This document shows, piece after piece, positions 50,827-62,831 of a DNA stretch of 64,000 nucleotides. The stretch comes from Meiothermus ruber DSM 1279. GTDB taxonomy: Bacteria > Deinococcota > Deinococci > Deinococcales > Thermaceae. Position 1 is the first letter of the stretch, and each line of letters begins with the position of its first letter. The notes under the pieces are model-generated. The model did no database searches. It was not told where the DNA came from and worked only from the letters and a program-made list of their open reading frames with translations. The position numbers and the translations under genes are program-made. The DNA lies in the NCBI RefSeq assembly GCF_000024425.1, contig NC_013946.1:310001-374000 (forward strand). The letters run 5' to 3'.

Positions 50827-52359
50827 ATGCCGGACTTCGATGTGGCAGTGGTGGGGGCGGGGCACAACGCCCTGGTAACGGCGGCGTACCTGGCCCAGGC
50901 CGGGTACAGGGTGGGGGTCTTCGAGCGGCGCAGGGTGCCGGGCGGGGCGGTCTCGACCATTGATTACCAGGGCTTCCGCTTCGACCTGGGGGGCAGCGCC
51001 CACATCCTGATCCGCCTGACCCCGGTGGTGGAGGAACTCGAGCTTTCCAGGTACGGGCTGGAGTACCTCGAGCTCGACCCTCTTTTTCACGCTTCGGATG
51101 CGCGGGAAAGCTGGTTCGTCTGGCGCGACCCCGAGCGCACCGCCGCCGAGCTGGACGAACGCTACCCAGGCCAGGGCCAGGCCTACCGCCGCTTCATGCG
51201 CGACTGGCTGCCCTTCGCCCAGGCCGTCAAAGAAGCCTTCCTGGCCTCGCCCAGCCCGCTCAACCTGGGGCGCAAGATGCTTTGGGGGGCCGGGTTTGGG
51301 CGCGACTGGCAGAAGCGCCTGCCGCAGATCTTGCGGCCTTACGGCGATGTGGCGCGGGAATACTTCAGCGAGGAACGGGTGCGGGCCCCCCTGGTCTGGA
51401 TGGCCGCGCAGTCCGGGCCGCCGCCCTCCGATCCGTTGTCGTCGCCTTTTTTGCTGTGGCACCCGCTCTACCACGTGGGCGGGGTGGCCCGGCCCCGGGG
51501 GGGTTCGGGCGGGCTCTCGCTGGCGCTGGTGCGTGCGATAGAAGCCAAAGGGGGGAAGGTGCACCTGGATAGCCCGGTGGCTGGGATTGTGCTGGAGGGC
51601 CGACGGGCGGTGGGCCTGCGCCTGGCGGATGGGCAGAGCGTGAGCGCTCGAGCGGTGGTGGCCGGGGCGCACATCCAGAAAACCCTGGCCTTGCTGCCCG
51701 CCGACCAGATACCTGAGGTAGCCAGAGGGCTGCGGGTGGGCAACGGCTTCGGCCTGGTGCTGCGGCTGGGGCTCTTGGAAAAGCTTTGCTACCAGACCCA
51801 CCCCGGCCCCGAGGCCCGCATCGGTCTGGGCCTCCTCATCACGGACGAACTGCAACTCAGCCGGGCCTACGGCGACTACCTGGCGGGCGAGCCCACCCGC
51901 GACCCCCCGCTCATCGCCATGAGCTTCAGCGCGGTGGACGAGACCCTGGCCCCACCGGGGGGCGAGACCCTGTGGCTGTGGGCGCAGTACTACCCCTACA
52001 GGCTGGCCGCGGGGACGTGGGAGACCCGCGCCATGGAGGCCCGGGAGGGGGTGATCCGGAGCTTCGAGCGCTTCGACCCTGCGATTCGCCGCAAGATTGT
52101 GGCCGAACTGGTGCAGACCCCGCTCTGGCTCGAGCAGGAGTTTGCCATGCCGGCGGGGAATGTGATGCACCTCGAGATGACCCCCGACCAGATGTTCATG
52201 TTCCGTCCCTGGCTGGGGGCCCACGAGTACAGGTTTCCGGGGCTAAAAGGCCTCTACCTGACCGGGGCCAGCACCCATCCCGGCGGGGGCATCATGGGCG
52301 CGAGCGGGCGGAATGCCGCAAGGGTGCTGCTCGGGGACTTGAGCCGCAACCGGGTATAA
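50827..52359 (+). CDS. crtO: CrtO-type carotenoid ketolase (FAD-dependent)
   Basis: From ATG 50827 the protein has 510 residues. The FAD loop [20 protein letters not shown] and the C-terminal [20 protein letters not shown] are characteristic. The whole length resembles, from memory, the Deinococcus CrtO beta-carotene ketolase ([29 protein letters not shown]). It introduces a keto group on the beta-ionone ring, usually at C4. The longer frame from 50680 overlaps the toxin gene and is not used. Confidence 0.85.
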   Translation: MPDFDVAVVGAGHNALVTAAYLAQAGYRVGVFERRRVPGGAVSTIDYQGFRFDLGGSAHILIRLTPVVEELELSRYGLEYLELDPLFHASDARESWFVWRDPERTAAELDERYPGQGQAYRRFMRDWLPFAQAVKEAFLASPSPLNLGRKMLWGAGFGRDWQKRLPQILRPYGDVAREYFSEERVRAPLVWMAAQSGPPPSDPLSSPFLLWHPLYHVGGVARPRGGSGGLSLALVRAIEAKGGKVHLDSPVAGIVLEGRRAVGLRLADGQSVSARAVVAGAHIQKTLALLPADQIPEVARGLRVGNGFGLVLRLGLLEKLCYQTHPGPEARIGLGLLITDELQLSRAYGDYLAGEPTRDPPLIAMSFSAVDETLAPPGGETLWLWAQYYPYRLAAGTWETRAMEAREGVIRSFERFDPAIRRKIVAELVQTPLWLEQEFAMPAGNVMHLEMTPDQMFMFRPWLGAHEYRFPGLKGLYLTGASTHPGGGIMGASGRNAARVLLGDLSRNRV

Positions 52360-52479
52360 GTTTTACAGGCCCCTGCCGTGTATATAGCGCATTAGAAGGA
52401 TGCACGGTGAGGGTTGTGTGTGTCCGCTTTGTAACCCCGGCTAGCCAGGGTTGGGCGCGGCGGCGTAGCCTGTTACCAG

Positions 52480-53673
52480 GTGAGCGCGGCTTACGACTAC
52501 GACTACATCATTGTGGGGGCCGGGGCGGCGGGCCTGAGCCTGGCCTACCATCTGGTGCAGGCGGGATTGCACGACAGGCGCATCCTGCTGCTCGAGCGGG
52601 CCCCCAAAACCCTCAACGACCGCACCTGGTGCTTCTGGGAGGTGGGGGAGGGCCCCTTCGAGCCGGTGGTCTTCCGCCGGTGGAACCGCATCTGGTTTTA
52701 TGGGGAAGGCCTCTCGGAGCGGCTCGAGATCGCGCCCTATGCCTACAAGATGATCCGCGGCCTGGATTTCTATAACTTCATGCACCGCTGGATGGCAAAG
52801 CAGCCCAACGTCCGCCTGCACTACGGGGAAGTCACCCGCCTCGAGGAGGCCCCGCAAGGGGTGCGGGTCGAGGCGGGTGGGCAGGTATTTACGGGCCGCT
52901 GGGCCTTCAGCAGCCTGTACCAGCCCGCGCCCCGGCAACCCGGCTACCACTACCTGTTGCAGCACTTCAAGGGCTGGGTGGTGCGAACCCCCCGGCCGGC
53001 CTTCGATACCGGGGCCGCGACCTTTATGGACTTTCGGGTTCCCCAGGAGGGCGCGGTGCGTTTTGCCTATGTCCTGCCCTTCGATGCCCGGACGGCGCTG
53101 GTGGAGTACACCCTCTTCTCGCCCGAGCTGCTGCCCCCCGACGCCTACGATGCAGGGCTGCGGGCCTACCTCGAGGGCCCTTTGGGCCTGGCGCAGTACG
53201 AGGTGCTCGAGACCGAGTTCGGCGTCATCCCCATGACCGACGCGCCCTTTGCCCGCCGGCCAAGCCCCCACGTCATGAACATCGGCACCGCCGGCGGCTG
53301 CACCAAGGCCTCTACCGGCTATACCTTCCGGCGCATCCAGCAGCAGGCGCGCCGCATTGCCGAAGCCCTTGCCCAGACCGGCCAGCCCTTCTTTCCAGAG
53401 CCGACCTTCAACCGGTACGCCTACATGGACAGCGTGCTCCTGAACGTGCTGGCACACCGCCGCAGTCCGGGTAAACAGGTCTTCAGCGACCTGTTCCGCA
53501 AAAACCCCCCCCAGCGGGTGCTGCGCTTTTTGGACGAAAAAACCAGCCTGCTGGAAGATTTGCAGATTATGTCCAGTGTGGACATTCCGGCATTCCTGAG
53601 GGCTGCGCTGGCAGTAGGAAGGTCGCGCTGGCCCCTGGCGAGGTCGGGCCGAATGGAACCCAGGCGAGGGTAG
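52480..53673 (+). CDS. crtY: Lycopene beta-cyclase (CrtY/CrtL-type)
   Basis: The 397-residue protein (GTG 52480) has the FAD/NAD-binding loop YIIVGAGAAGLSLAYHLVQA, the CrtY motif DRTWCFWE and ETEFGVIPMTDAPF. It closes the beta ring on one or both ends of lycopene or a related carotenoid. With CruF in the same cluster, one end is probably cyclised and the other hydrated. No Shine-Dalgarno is obvious. The 120-base gap after crtO holds no other gene I can support. Confidence 0.88.
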   Translation: MSAAYDYDYIIVGAGAAGLSLAYHLVQAGLHDRRILLLERAPKTLNDRTWCFWEVGEGPFEPVVFRRWNRIWFYGEGLSERLEIAPYAYKMIRGLDFYNFMHRWMAKQPNVRLHYGEVTRLEEAPQGVRVEAGGQVFTGRWAFSSLYQPAPRQPGYHYLLQHFKGWVVRTPRPAFDTGAATFMDFRVPQEGAVRFAYVLPFDARTALVEYTLFSPELLPPDAYDAGLRAYLEGPLGLAQYEVLETEFGVIPMTDAPFARRPSPHVMNIGTAGGCTKASTGYTFRRIQQQARRIAEALAQTGQPFFPEPTFNRYAYMDSVLLNVLAHRRSPGKQVFSDLFRKNPPQRVLRFLDEKTSLLEDLQIMSSVDIPAFLRAALAVGRSRWPLARSGRMEPRRG

Positions 53674-53675
53674 CG

Positions 53676-54835
<1,160 letters not shown>

Positions 54836-54839
<4 letters not shown>

Positions 54840-55525
54840 TGCGTCCCTGGGAACGATTGTTAAGCGTGGCCTTCAAGGCCCTGTTTCGCCGCACGGTGCA
54901 GCGGGGCCTGCGGGGGGTGTGGGTGCGGGGGGCCCTGCCGGGGCAGGCCTGTGTGCTGGCCGGTAACCACCACTCCTGGTGGGATGGCTATCTGCTGCCC
55001 GTCTTGTTTTGGGGGGGCGGGCGGCCTTTCAAAATTGTGGTGGGGGAGCGCCGCTTGCAGGAGTTTGCTTTCTTTCGCCGCCTCGATACGGTCTCGGCCA
55101 GCAAGCCCAGGGAGGCGCTGGCCGCCCTTGGGCGGGGGGAGGTTTTGATCGTCTTCCCCGAGGGTGAGCTGCGCCCGCCGGGGCCGCTGGGCGGGCTGAA
55201 CCGGGGGGTGGTCTGGTTCGCCGAGCGGGCGGGGGTGTCGGTGGTGCCGGTGGCCTCGAGGGTGGTGTTGCGCGGGCACGAGCTGGCCGAGGCCTATCTG
55301 GTCTTTGGTGCGCCCATAGAACCCGATTTGAGGCTGCTGCGCGAGCAACTGGAGCGGATGCTGGCCGAACTCGACGACCAGATCCGCACCGCCCCCGCCG
55401 AGGAACCACTGCCGGGTTTCGAACTGCGGCTGGCCGGGCGCAGGAGCACCCACGAACGCATGGCGGCCTGGGGGGCGGCGCTGGGTAAACTGATCGGGCT
55501 GGCCGAGCGTAAAGGTGCTCCGTAG
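54836..55525 (+). CDS. PlsC-type acyltransferase, probably carotenoid-glycoside acyltransferase
   Basis: The 229-residue protein has the PlsC HxxxxD motif ([12 protein letters not shown]) and the FPEG site as [11 protein letters not shown]. PlsC enzymes transfer fatty acyl groups to glycerophosphates; in carotenoid clusters they can esterify the sugar on a carotenoid. Location between cruF and a glycosyltransferase gene supports that role. It overlaps cruF by 4 bases. Confidence 0.75.
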
Positions 55526-55529
55526 TGGT

Positions 55530-56618
55530 ATGGTATCTATCCTCGAGGTGCTCTGGTATGGGGTGCTGGCCTGGCTGGGCCTTAAGCTTCTGGTACTGCT
55601 ACTGAACATGCTCTTCTTCCCGGTCTTAAAGCGGGAGAAACTGCGCGGGCCGCGCCCCACGGTCTCGCTGCTGGTGCCGGCCCGCAACGAGGCCCACAAC
55701 CTGCGGGAAACCCTGCCGGGCCTGCTGCTGCAGGGGGTGCAGGAAATTCTGGTGCTGAACGACCATTCCACCGATGCGACCGCCCAGGTGGTCGAGGAAT
55801 TTAGCCGCCAGGACGCCCGCGTGCGCTTGCTTGCGGGCCTGCCCAAACCCGAGGGCTGGATGGGCAAGACCTGGGCCTGCTACCAGCTGGCCCAGGCGGC
55901 CCAGGGCGAGGTGCTCATCTTCACCGATGCCGATGTGCACTGGCACAAGCGCGGGGTGCGGGCGGTGCTGGCCCGGATGGAGCGCGAGCGGGCCGGGCTG
56001 GTCTCGGTGTATCCGCGCCAGATGACCCACAGCCTGGCCGAACGGGTGATCCTGCCCCTGATTGACGATGTGCTGCTGTGCTACCTGCCCTACCCCCTGC
56101 TCCGAACCCCCTTTCCTTCGGCGTCGGCGGCCAATGGGCAGGTGATGGCCTTTACCCGGCCGGCCTACCTGGCCTCGGGGGGGCACGCTGCGGTGCGGGG
56201 GGAGGTGCTGGAGGACGTGCGCCTGGCGCAAAAAACCAAGGGCGCGGGGCAGCGCCTGGCCCTGGCCCTGGGGGGCGGCCTGGTGGCGGTGCGGATGTAC
56301 CGGGGCTTTGCCGAGATTGTGGAGGGCCTGGGCAAGAACCTGATCGAGTTTCACGGGCGCAGCCGGGTGGTTCTGGCCCTCTCGTACATGGGGCACCTGC
56401 TGGCCTATACCCTGTGCTGGCCGCTGGCCCTGTTCAATCCGCTGTGGCTTTGGGTGGGGGTGCTGGGGCTTTTAGAGCGCCTGCTGCTGGGCCTCAAAAC
56501 CGGGCGGGCGTGGTGGGAGTTGGTGCTGGTGCCGCTGGCGCCCTTGCTCAGCACGCCCATCTATTGGCGTTCTGCGCAACGAAAATATACCTGGAAAGGG
56601 CGAGAATATAGCCGATGA
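55530..56618 (+). CDS. Family 2 glycosyltransferase, probably carotenoid glycosyltransferase
   Basis: The protein has about 362 residues from ATG 55530 (GTG 55515 possible). A membrane helix at 8-30 precedes a GT-A domain with [40 protein letters not shown] and FTDADVHW (metal-binding DxD), then a C-terminal membrane region. It would transfer glucose or another sugar to a hydroxylated carotenoid, as CruC or CruG do. Next to cruF and an acyltransferase gene this fits an acylated carotenoid glycoside pathway. It overlaps the next gene by 4 bases. Confidence 0.78.
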   Translation: MVSILEVLWYGVLAWLGLKLLVLLLNMLFFPVLKREKLRGPRPTVSLLVPARNEAHNLRETLPGLLLQGVQEILVLNDHSTDATAQVVEEFSRQDARVRLLAGLPKPEGWMGKTWACYQLAQAAQGEVLIFTDADVHWHKRGVRAVLARMERERAGLVSVYPRQMTHSLAERVILPLIDDVLLCYLPYPLLRTPFPSASAANGQVMAFTRPAYLASGGHAAVRGEVLEDVRLAQKTKGAGQRLALALGGGLVAVRMYRGFAEIVEGLGKNLIEFHGRSRVVLALSYMGHLLAYTLCWPLALFNPLWLWVGVLGLLERLLLGLKTGRAWWELVLVPLAPLLSTPIYWRSAQRKYTWKGREYSR

Positions 56619-57970
56619 AGGCCATTGTGATAGGGGCGGGTTTTGCGGGGCTGGCGGCGGCGCTGCGGCTAAGAAAGGCGGGCCTCGAGGTCACGGTTCT
56701 CGAGCAGTTTAACCAACCGGGCGGCAAGGCCATCGGCTGGGAGGGGGTGCCCACCGGCCCCACCGTCCTGACCCTGCCCGAGATTCCCCGCCGGATTTTC
56801 GCGGCCTTTGGGGCTGTGCTGCCCGAGCTGAAGCCGGTCTCGCCCCTCACCCGCTACACCTGGCCCGATGGGCGGGTCTTCGCGCCCGAACTGGATCTGG
56901 AGGCCACCCTGGCCCAGCTCTCGCTGCGGGAAGCCCGGCACTACCAGCGCTTGCTGCGGGTGGCCCGCGCGATGTACGAAGGGGCCCGGGGCACCTTTAT
57001 CGAAGGGACTCCCCCACACCTGGCCCAACTGCTGCGCTACGCCCTGCGCGATGGCCTGAAGGCCCACCCCACCCGCTCGCTGGCGGCGCTGGTGCAGTCC
57101 GGCCCCTACCTGACCCCCTTTTTCCTGCGCTTTGCTACCTACTTAGGGGCCAACCCCTACCGGGCCCCAGCGGTGCTGCACAACATCGCCTGGGTGGAGC
57201 TGGGGCTGGGCGTGTTTCACCTGGCCGGGGGGATGCGCGCCCTGGCCGATCACCTCTTCCGGCTGGCCCTGGCCCAGGGCGTGGAGTTTTTGTTTGGGCA
57301 GCGGGTATTGCAGATGCAACGCTTGCCGGGCCGTGTGGACGCGCTGCAAACCGACCAGGGCTGGCACCGCGCCGACCTGTACATTTCGGCGGCCGACCGG
57401 CACTTCACCCTGAAGTGGCTGGGACTGCCCCTTCCGGGCTATGCCCTGGGGGTCTCGGGCTTTGCGCTGCTACTCAAGCTGGCCGAGGCGGTGCCGCTGG
57501 GCCACCATATCTATTTTTCGCCAGATTACCGGGCCGAGTGGCAGGCGATCGCGGCCGGGCGCTGGCCCCAGGATCCCACCCTGTACCTGCACACCGACGG
57601 CGAGGCCGCCTTTTTGCTGGTAAACGCACCCCCGATGGGCCGGGCAGAGCCCCCAGAAGCCGAGGGCTACGCCCGGCTACTGCTGGACAAGCTTGCCCAG
57701 GTACACCCCCTGCCCATTGCGGCCTGGCGGGCCATGAGCCCCCAGGACTACAGCCTGACCGCCTACCGTGGGGCTTTGTACGGGCGGGCCCCGCACGGCC
57801 TGCTGGGGGCTTTGCGGCCTGGCTGGGGGGTGGCGGGTCTGCGCAATTTCGCGCAGGTGGGTGGAACGGTTCACCCTGGCGGGGGGGTTCCGCTTTCCAT
57901 GCTTTCGGGCTGGAACGGGGCGGGCTGGCTCCTGGATAGAACGCGTGGAGGGAATGGGCTTGAACCTTAA
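56615..57970 (+). CDS. CrtI/CrtD-type carotenoid desaturase
   Basis: The 451-residue protein opens [20 protein letters not shown] (FAD loop) with [20 protein letters not shown] typical of CrtI-CrtD, and ends [20 protein letters not shown]. It is shorter than usual CrtI. In this cluster it could be the 3',4'-desaturase (CrtD) or the phytoene desaturase itself, since no other CrtI is in the window. ATG 56615 overlaps the glycosyltransferase stop. Confidence 0.8.
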   Translation: MKAIVIGAGFAGLAAALRLRKAGLEVTVLEQFNQPGGKAIGWEGVPTGPTVLTLPEIPRRIFAAFGAVLPELKPVSPLTRYTWPDGRVFAPELDLEATLAQLSLREARHYQRLLRVARAMYEGARGTFIEGTPPHLAQLLRYALRDGLKAHPTRSLAALVQSGPYLTPFFLRFATYLGANPYRAPAVLHNIAWVELGLGVFHLAGGMRALADHLFRLALAQGVEFLFGQRVLQMQRLPGRVDALQTDQGWHRADLYISAADRHFTLKWLGLPLPGYALGVSGFALLLKLAEAVPLGHHIYFSPDYRAEWQAIAAGRWPQDPTLYLHTDGEAAFLLVNAPPMGRAEPPEAEGYARLLLDKLAQVHPLPIAAWRAMSPQDYSLTAYRGALYGRAPHGLLGALRPGWGVAGLRNFAQVGGTVHPGGGVPLSMLSGWNGAGWLLDRTRGGNGLEP

Positions 57971-59090
57971 GGGCGCTTCAAAAGCTGGGCTGCGCGGGCT
58001 GCCCCAGCCCAGAGGGTATCCCTGGGGGCCTTTGGCCCACCTGCCGCGCTGGGCGGGGGAGCCACTGGCCTTGCTCGAGGAAGGGGCGGCCCTGGGGCCC
58101 ATCTTTGCCCTGGGTCTGGGCCGCCTGGCGGTGGTGGGGTACAGCCCCGAGTGGAACCGGCGGCTGCTTGGCGACCTGGAAACCTTCCGCTCTAAAGGCA
58201 GCTTTTCCAGCCTGGTGCCCTACCTGAACGGCGGCATCATCACCACCGACGCCCCCGCGCACAGGGCCAGGCGCCAGGAACTCAACCCCCATTTCCACGC
58301 CAGGGCCCTGGGGGGGCTCGAGGCCCGCATCCGGGCGGCCTTGCAAGAAATCCGGCCCCAGGGCGTGTTCGAGGCCAACCGCTGGGCCTCGGAGGTGGCC
58401 CAGACCAGCCTCAATGTGGCCTACTTTGAGGGGCAGTTTCCCAAAGCCGAGCTGGCCCGGTTCCTGGCACCGCTCAAACAGCCCTTTCCCGCTCCCCTGT
58501 GGCCGCGGCCTTTGCTTTTTGCCCGGATGCGCCGCCGGATAGGGGAGATGCAGGCCAGGGGCCTTGGGCTGGCTGCCCATCTGCCGTTGGAAGAAGTCCT
58601 GATCGGGCTGGCGGCCGGCTACGACACCACCGCCCACACCCTGGCCTGGGCCCTGTGGCACGCGGCCTGCTACCCCGACTGGCATCACCCGGCAGGGCAT
58701 CCCCTGCTCATCAAGGAGACCCTGCGCCTGTACCCGCCGGGCTTTATCGGGAGCCGCCGGGTGGCGCGGGCCCTCGAGTTCGAGGGGATATTCATCCCCC
58801 AGGGCGCGCTGGCCCTTTACAGCCCTTACCTGACCCACCGCCACCCCGACCTGTGGCAGAACCCCCTGGTGTTTGACCCGGCGCGTTTTGAGGGCCGCAT
58901 CCCGGCCTGGGGGTATCTGCCGTTTGGCGGGGGGGAGCGCACCTGCCTGGGGATGCACTTCGCCCAGATGGTGCTGGGGGTGGCCCTTTCGCTTTTTGGG
59001 CCGCTCGAGCCCCTGCAAGGCGATCCCCAGCCCAGGCCCGGCCTGACCCTGGCCCCCAGGGGCGCGCTATGGTTGCGCTCAGGTCAGTAG
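57954..59090 (+). CDS. Cytochrome P450, probable carotenoid hydroxylase
   Basis: The 378-residue protein has the P450 signatures: oxygen-binding AGYDTTAHTLAWAL, ExxR in KETLRLYPPG, and the heme-thiolate loop LPFGGGERTCLGMHFAQ. GGAGG lies 2 bases before ATG 57954, which overlaps the desaturase gene by 17 bases. Thermus CYP175A1 hydroxylates beta-carotene at C3; Deinococcus has a CYP287-type 2-hydroxylase. This protein does not look close to CYP175A1 by memory, so ring position is open. It ends the carotenoid operon. Confidence 0.87.
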   Translation: MGLNLKGASKAGLRGLPQPRGYPWGPLAHLPRWAGEPLALLEEGAALGPIFALGLGRLAVVGYSPEWNRRLLGDLETFRSKGSFSSLVPYLNGGIITTDAPAHRARRQELNPHFHARALGGLEARIRAALQEIRPQGVFEANRWASEVAQTSLNVAYFEGQFPKAELARFLAPLKQPFPAPLWPRPLLFARMRRRIGEMQARGLGLAAHLPLEEVLIGLAAGYDTTAHTLAWALWHAACYPDWHHPAGHPLLIKETLRLYPPGFIGSRRVARALEFEGIFIPQGALALYSPYLTHRHPDLWQNPLVFDPARFEGRIPAWGYLPFGGGERTCLGMHFAQMVLGVALSLFGPLEPLQGDPQPRPGLTLAPRGALWLRSGQ

Positions 59091-59665
59091 CACGTCCAGT
59101 CTTCCCTGGTAATCTCCATGGGCACAAACTCAGCCTTGGGAGCCAGGCCGAAATTGAAGCGGGGGGTCGGGGCGGGTGGGGGCTCGAGGTAGCGAAAGCC
59201 GGCCTTCTGGAAGGCTCGTTGGGCTCGAAGGTTGTGTTTGTAGGTGCGCAGCCTGACCTTTTGCAGCCGCAGGGTGCAGAAGGCGTACTCGAGCACTGCC
59301 CGAACCGCATCGGTGCCGTAGCCCTGTCCCCAACGATCTTTGGCGCCAATCAGGATGCCCAGGGTGGCCTCGGTGCGGCTCATCTCGTAAAGCTCTACCG
59401 TGCCCAGCCACTCCCCGTTCTCGTCCAGGATGCCAAACCCCATCCGATCGCCCCGGCTGACCTCACCCATCACCACCCGCTTGAAAAGCCACAGGGGCAT
59501 CCTGAGTGGACGGCTTCCGTTCCACTCGGCAATCTCCGGATCACGAAAACACTCGTAAAAGCGCCGCCACTCGGTCTCGGTGAGGGCTTCGGTAAAGGGT
59601 TTGAGGGTCACTTTGCCGTGGCGAGGCCAGGTGTTGCTGAGCGTCACACACTTAGCATACGCCAA
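59084..59665 (-). CDS. GNAT-family N-acetyltransferase (RimJ/RimL-like)
   Basis: The 193-residue protein has the RimJ/RimL arrangement: an N-terminal strand-helix (VTLKPFTEAL), the acetyl-CoA loop GAKDRWGQGYGTDAVRAVLE, and KVRLRTYKHNLRAQRAFQKA. It acetylates an amine of a protein, antibiotic or metabolite; the substrate is unknown. It is convergent with the P450 gene and overlaps its end by 7 bases. Confidence 0.85.
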   Translation of the reverse strand: MAYAKCVTLSNTWPRHGKVTLKPFTEALTETEWRRFYECFRDPEIAEWNGSRPLRMPLWLFKRVVMGEVSRGDRMGFGILDENGEWLGTVELYEMSRTEATLGILIGAKDRWGQGYGTDAVRAVLEYAFCTLRLQKVRLRTYKHNLRAQRAFQKAGFRYLEPPPAPTPRFNFGLAPKAEFVPMEITREDWTCY

Positions 59666-59701
59666 GGCGCCGAGGCCCTCCTGGGTTATTCGACCCGAAT
59701 T

Positions 59702-60979
59702 TTACGGGTACAGGCCCAACAAGGAGCGGGCCTCCAGCACCCGTGTAGCGGCCACAATGTAGGCGGCGGTGCGCAGGGTTACTTTTTTGTCCTGCGCCAC
59801 CTGCCAGACCGCCTCGAAGGACTGGCGCATAAGGCGCTCGAGCCGGGCGTTGATCTCGTCTTCTGTCCAGAAAAAGCTGTTGAAATCCTGTACCCACTCG
59901 AAGTAGCTCACCGTTACGCCGCCGGCGTTGGCGATGACATCGGGTATCACCAGAATCCCGCGCTCGGCCAGGATATCGTCGGCGGCGGGGGTGGTGGGGC
60001 CGTTGGCGCCCTCGGCCACAATTTTGCACTGCACCTTCCAGGCGTTGGCCTCGGTGATTTGTTTTTCCAGGGCGGCCGGAACCAGGAACTCGCAGGGGGT
60101 GGTGAGTACCTCGGGGGCTGGAATGGGCTCGGCTTTGGGGTAGCCCTTCACACCGCCCATCTGCCGGACGTAGGTGGTGAGGTCGTAGGGGTCGATGCCG
60201 CCGTCGTTGCGGATGCCGCCGGTGACGTCCGAGACCGCCACAATTCTGGCCCCGTGGTCGTGGAAAATGCGGGCGGCGGCGTTGCCCACGTTGCCGAAGC
60301 CCTGCACCGCCACCCGGCTACCCGCCACGGGCAGCCCGATTTTTTCTGCAGCGGCGGCAGCAGTCACAAACACCCCGCGCCCGGTGGCGTCCTGCCGCCC
60401 CAACGAGCCACCCACCGCAATAGGTTTGCCAGTAACCACCCCCGGCGCGGTGCGGCCCACGTTCATGGAGTAGGTGTCCATCATCCAGGCCATCTCGCGG
60501 GCCCCGGTGCCCATATCGGGGGCGGGGATGTCCTTGTCGGGGCCGATGATGATGCCAATCTCGGAGGTGTAGCGCCGGGTCAGGCGCTCAATCTCGCCAG
60601 GGCTGAGCTTGCGGGGGTCTACCCGGATGCCGCCCTTACCGCCCCCGTAGGGCAGCCCCACCGCGGCGTTCTTGATGGTCATCCAGGCTGCGAGGGCCAT
60701 CACCTCGGAAAGGGTGACGTCCTGGTGATAGCGAATACCGCCTTTGGCCGGGCCGCGGAAGGTGTTGTGGTGAACCCGGTAGCCTTCAAAGTGGGCCACC
60801 GAGCCGTCGTCCATCTGGACGGGCACGTCCACGATTAGGACGCGCTTGGGTCGCTTGAGATCCTCCACCCAGAAAGCCAGTTTGCCCAGGTAGGGGGTGA
60901 CGCGATCCACCTGGGCCAGGTAGATTTCCCAGGGGCCGATATTGTCGCTGCAAAGATAGGAAAGGGGTTCAGATTTCAT
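59702..60979 (-). CDS. gdhB: Glutamate dehydrogenase catalytic subunit
   Basis: The 425-residue protein has the glutamate dehydrogenase sites [14 protein letters not shown] (substrate Lys), [18 protein letters not shown] (catalytic Lys) and the NAD(P) loop [13 protein letters not shown]. It interconverts glutamate with 2-oxoglutarate and ammonia. GGAGG precedes ATG 60979; the longer frame from 61216 is rejected because it lies within gdhA. In Thermus the active enzyme is a GdhA-GdhB hetero-oligomer. Confidence 0.93.
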   Translation of the reverse strand: MKSEPLSYLCSDNIGPWEIYLAQVDRVTPYLGKLAFWVEDLKRPKRVLIVDVPVQMDDGSVAHFEGYRVHHNTFRGPAKGGIRYHQDVTLSEVMALAAWMTIKNAAVGLPYGGGKGGIRVDPRKLSPGEIERLTRRYTSEIGIIIGPDKDIPAPDMGTGAREMAWMMDTYSMNVGRTAPGVVTGKPIAVGGSLGRQDATGRGVFVTAAAAAEKIGLPVAGSRVAVQGFGNVGNAAARIFHDHGARIVAVSDVTGGIRNDGGIDPYDLTTYVRQMGGVKGYPKAEPIPAPEVLTTPCEFLVPAALEKQITEANAWKVQCKIVAEGANGPTTPAADDILAERGILVIPDVIANAGGVTVSYFEWVQDFNSFFWTEDEINARLERLMRQSFEAVWQVAQDKKVTLRTAAYIVAATRVLEARSLLGLYP

Positions 60980-61020
60980 GCATTCCTCCGGAAAGCGGAT
61001 CGCCGATTGACCAAGAACCT

Positions 61021-62295
61021 TTATGGATACACCCCCCGCAGGCGGGTGGCCTCGTTGATGCGCTCGAGGGCCAGGGCATACGCACCGGCCCGCAGGTCGC
61101 CCTGGAGGGGCTTTGCCCGCTCGAGCACCGCCTGCAAGCTCTGGTGGATAAACTCCCGCAGCTTTTGCTGCACTTCTGCCTCTTCGAAGAAAAGCATCGA
61201 GAGATCCTGTACCCACTCGAGGTACGAGAGCACCAGGCCTCCGCCGTTGGCCAGGATGTCGGGCACCACCTGAACACCTTGCAGCTTGAGCAGGTACTCG
61301 GCCTCGGGGGTGATGGCCCCGTTGGCCCCCTCGATCACCACCTCGGCGGCAATTTGCCGGGCATTGTGCTCGTGAATTACGCCCTCGATGGCCGCGGGAA
61401 CCAGGTAGTTGACCTTGAGCGTGAGCAACTCGTGGTTGGTGATGAATTTGGCCTCGGGGAAGCCCTCGAGGTGGCCGTGCAGGGCATAGTGCTGCTCGAG
61501 GGCCGCCACATCCAGCCCCTCAGGGTTGTACACCCCGCCCCGGCTGGTGGAGACCGCCACCACCTTCAGCCCTTCCCTGACGGCGTACCGGGCCACGGCG
61601 CTGCCCACCTGTCCAAAACCCTGGATGGCTATGCTGGCGCCGTCCAGCGGCCAGCCCTTGGCCCGGGCCAGGTCGGCCAGGGTGTACACCAGCCCCTGCC
61701 CACCGCCCTCGTCCCGCACGGCCACCCCCCCCAGCGGGGTGGGCTTGCCGGTCACGGCGCTGAGGGTGGTCTGGCCGCGGGTCATGGTGAAGGTGTCCTG
61801 GAACCAGGCCATCACGGTGGCGTTGGTGCCCACATCGGGGGCCAGGACGTCTTCGTCCGGGCCGATGAGCTCGATGAGCTCGGTCACATAACGGCGCGAA
61901 AGGCGCTCGAGCTCCCGCCTGGAGAGCTTGGCGGGTTCTACCACCACGCCCCCAGCCGAGCCGCCAAACGGCAGGCCAAACACCGCCGATTTAAGGGTCA
62001 TCCAGGCGGCCATGCCGCAGGTCTGGCCCAGCCCCACCTCGGGGTGGTAGCGCACCCCTCCGAGGGCCGGGCCGCGGGCGATGTTGTGAATGACCCGGTA
62101 GGCCGTAAAGTTGCGCACCCCTCCGTCGTCCATGACCACCGGTAGCGAGACCCCTACGATGCGCTTGGGGTGGGTCAGGTACTGGATGGTGGCGGGGTGA
62201 ATCCTGGCTACCTGGATGGTGGTCTCGAGGCGGCGCAAAAAACTATCCCACAGGCTCGAGTCGCCAGGGGGGCGGTAGGCGTTTCTGAGTGGCAT
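61021..62295 (-). CDS. gdhA: Glutamate dehydrogenase regulatory (non-catalytic) subunit
   Basis: The 424-residue GDH homologue has lost key lysines: the substrate site reads [12 protein letters not shown] and the catalytic loop [10 protein letters not shown], where GdhB has PAKGG and GGGKGG. The nucleotide loop [14 protein letters not shown] remains. In Thermus the GdhA subunit has little activity and mediates allosteric control, e.g. by leucine. GGAGG precedes ATG 62295; gdhB follows 41 bases downstream. Confidence 0.9.
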   Translation of the reverse strand: MPLRNAYRPPGDSSLWDSFLRRLETTIQVARIHPATIQYLTHPKRIVGVSLPVVMDDGGVRNFTAYRVIHNIARGPALGGVRYHPEVGLGQTCGMAAWMTLKSAVFGLPFGGSAGGVVVEPAKLSRRELERLSRRYVTELIELIGPDEDVLAPDVGTNATVMAWFQDTFTMTRGQTTLSAVTGKPTPLGGVAVRDEGGGQGLVYTLADLARAKGWPLDGASIAIQGFGQVGSAVARYAVREGLKVVAVSTSRGGVYNPEGLDVAALEQHYALHGHLEGFPEAKFITNHELLTLKVNYLVPAAIEGVIHEHNARQIAAEVVIEGANGAITPEAEYLLKLQGVQVVPDILANGGGLVLSYLEWVQDLSMLFFEEAEVQQKLREFIHQSLQAVLERAKPLQGDLRAGAYALALERINEATRLRGVYP

Positions 62296-62378
62296 GACGC
62301 AACCTCCGTTGTGTGGGGCCCGTGCTCTGGATGCTGGCCCCTAGCGCGGTTTCTCTGCTTTCAAGCGTCGCAAGTTTT

Positions 62379-62414
62379 TTGAAAACCGCTCTGTTTTCAA
62401 CGCCTAAGAGTATA
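62379..62414 (-). promoter_or_regulatory. gdhAB promoter -10 and candidate operator
   Basis: On the minus strand TATACT (62409-62414) is a good -10; the -35 (TACGAC at 17 bases) is poor. Just downstream, TTGAAAAC-N6-GTTTTCAA (62379-62400) is a perfect inverted repeat that would cover the start of transcription, a typical place for a repressor. The bound protein is unknown. Confidence 0.5.
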
Positions 62415-62468
62415 CCTGTTCCGAGGAGTTCGTCGTAGGGAGGCTGAATCTGGTATAAGGTGGGTGCT

Positions 62469-62828
62469 ATGAGCGAAGCCCGCACCCTGGAATTGGTTTT
62501 TCCCGAGCACGCCAACCCCGGCGGCAATGCTTTTGGCGGTTTTGTTCTGGGTCTGATGGATAAGGTGGGCTCCTATGCAGCCATCCGCCACGCCCGCAAG
62601 CGCTGCGTGACGGTGCGGGTGGGCGAGGTGGTGTTCGAGGTGCCCATTAAGGTAGGCGACCTGCTGGAGGTGGTGGCCAAAGTCGTGCGGGTCGGTCGCA
62701 CCTCGCTCACGGTCGAGGTCGAGGTGTACCGCGAGAACCTACGCGAGCCCAAGGTGCTGGCTACCAAAGGCAACCTCACCTATGTGGCGGTGGACGAGCA
62801 TGGCAAGCCCACACCCGTCGAGGGGTAG
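62469..62828 (+). CDS. Acyl-CoA thioesterase (hotdog fold)
   Basis: The 119-residue protein has the hotdog thioesterase pattern of the YciA/BFIT type: VFPEHANPGGNAFGGFVLGL, with the catalytic Asp in LMDKVGSYAA. It hydrolyses acyl-CoA; the chain length is unknown. ATG 62469 has no Shine-Dalgarno, and TATAAG at 62454-62459 suggests a leaderless transcript. It is convergent with the polyprenyl synthase gene. Confidence 0.85.
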   Translation: MSEARTLELVFPEHANPGGNAFGGFVLGLMDKVGSYAAIRHARKRCVTVRVGEVVFEVPIKVGDLLEVVAKVVRVGRTSLTVEVEVYRENLREPKVLATKGNLTYVAVDEHGKPTPVEG

Positions 62829-62831
62829 GGC

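Noticed and set aside
54860-55867. A 335-residue minus-strand frame over the PlsC-type and glycosyltransferase genes
   Set aside because: Both plus-strand genes show their catalytic motifs; the antisense frame crosses their border.
59069-60838. A 589-residue plus-strand frame over the GNAT and gdhB genes
   Set aside because: It crosses two genes with clear family motifs on the other strand, and its composition (Gly/His/Val-rich) is typical of an antisense shadow.
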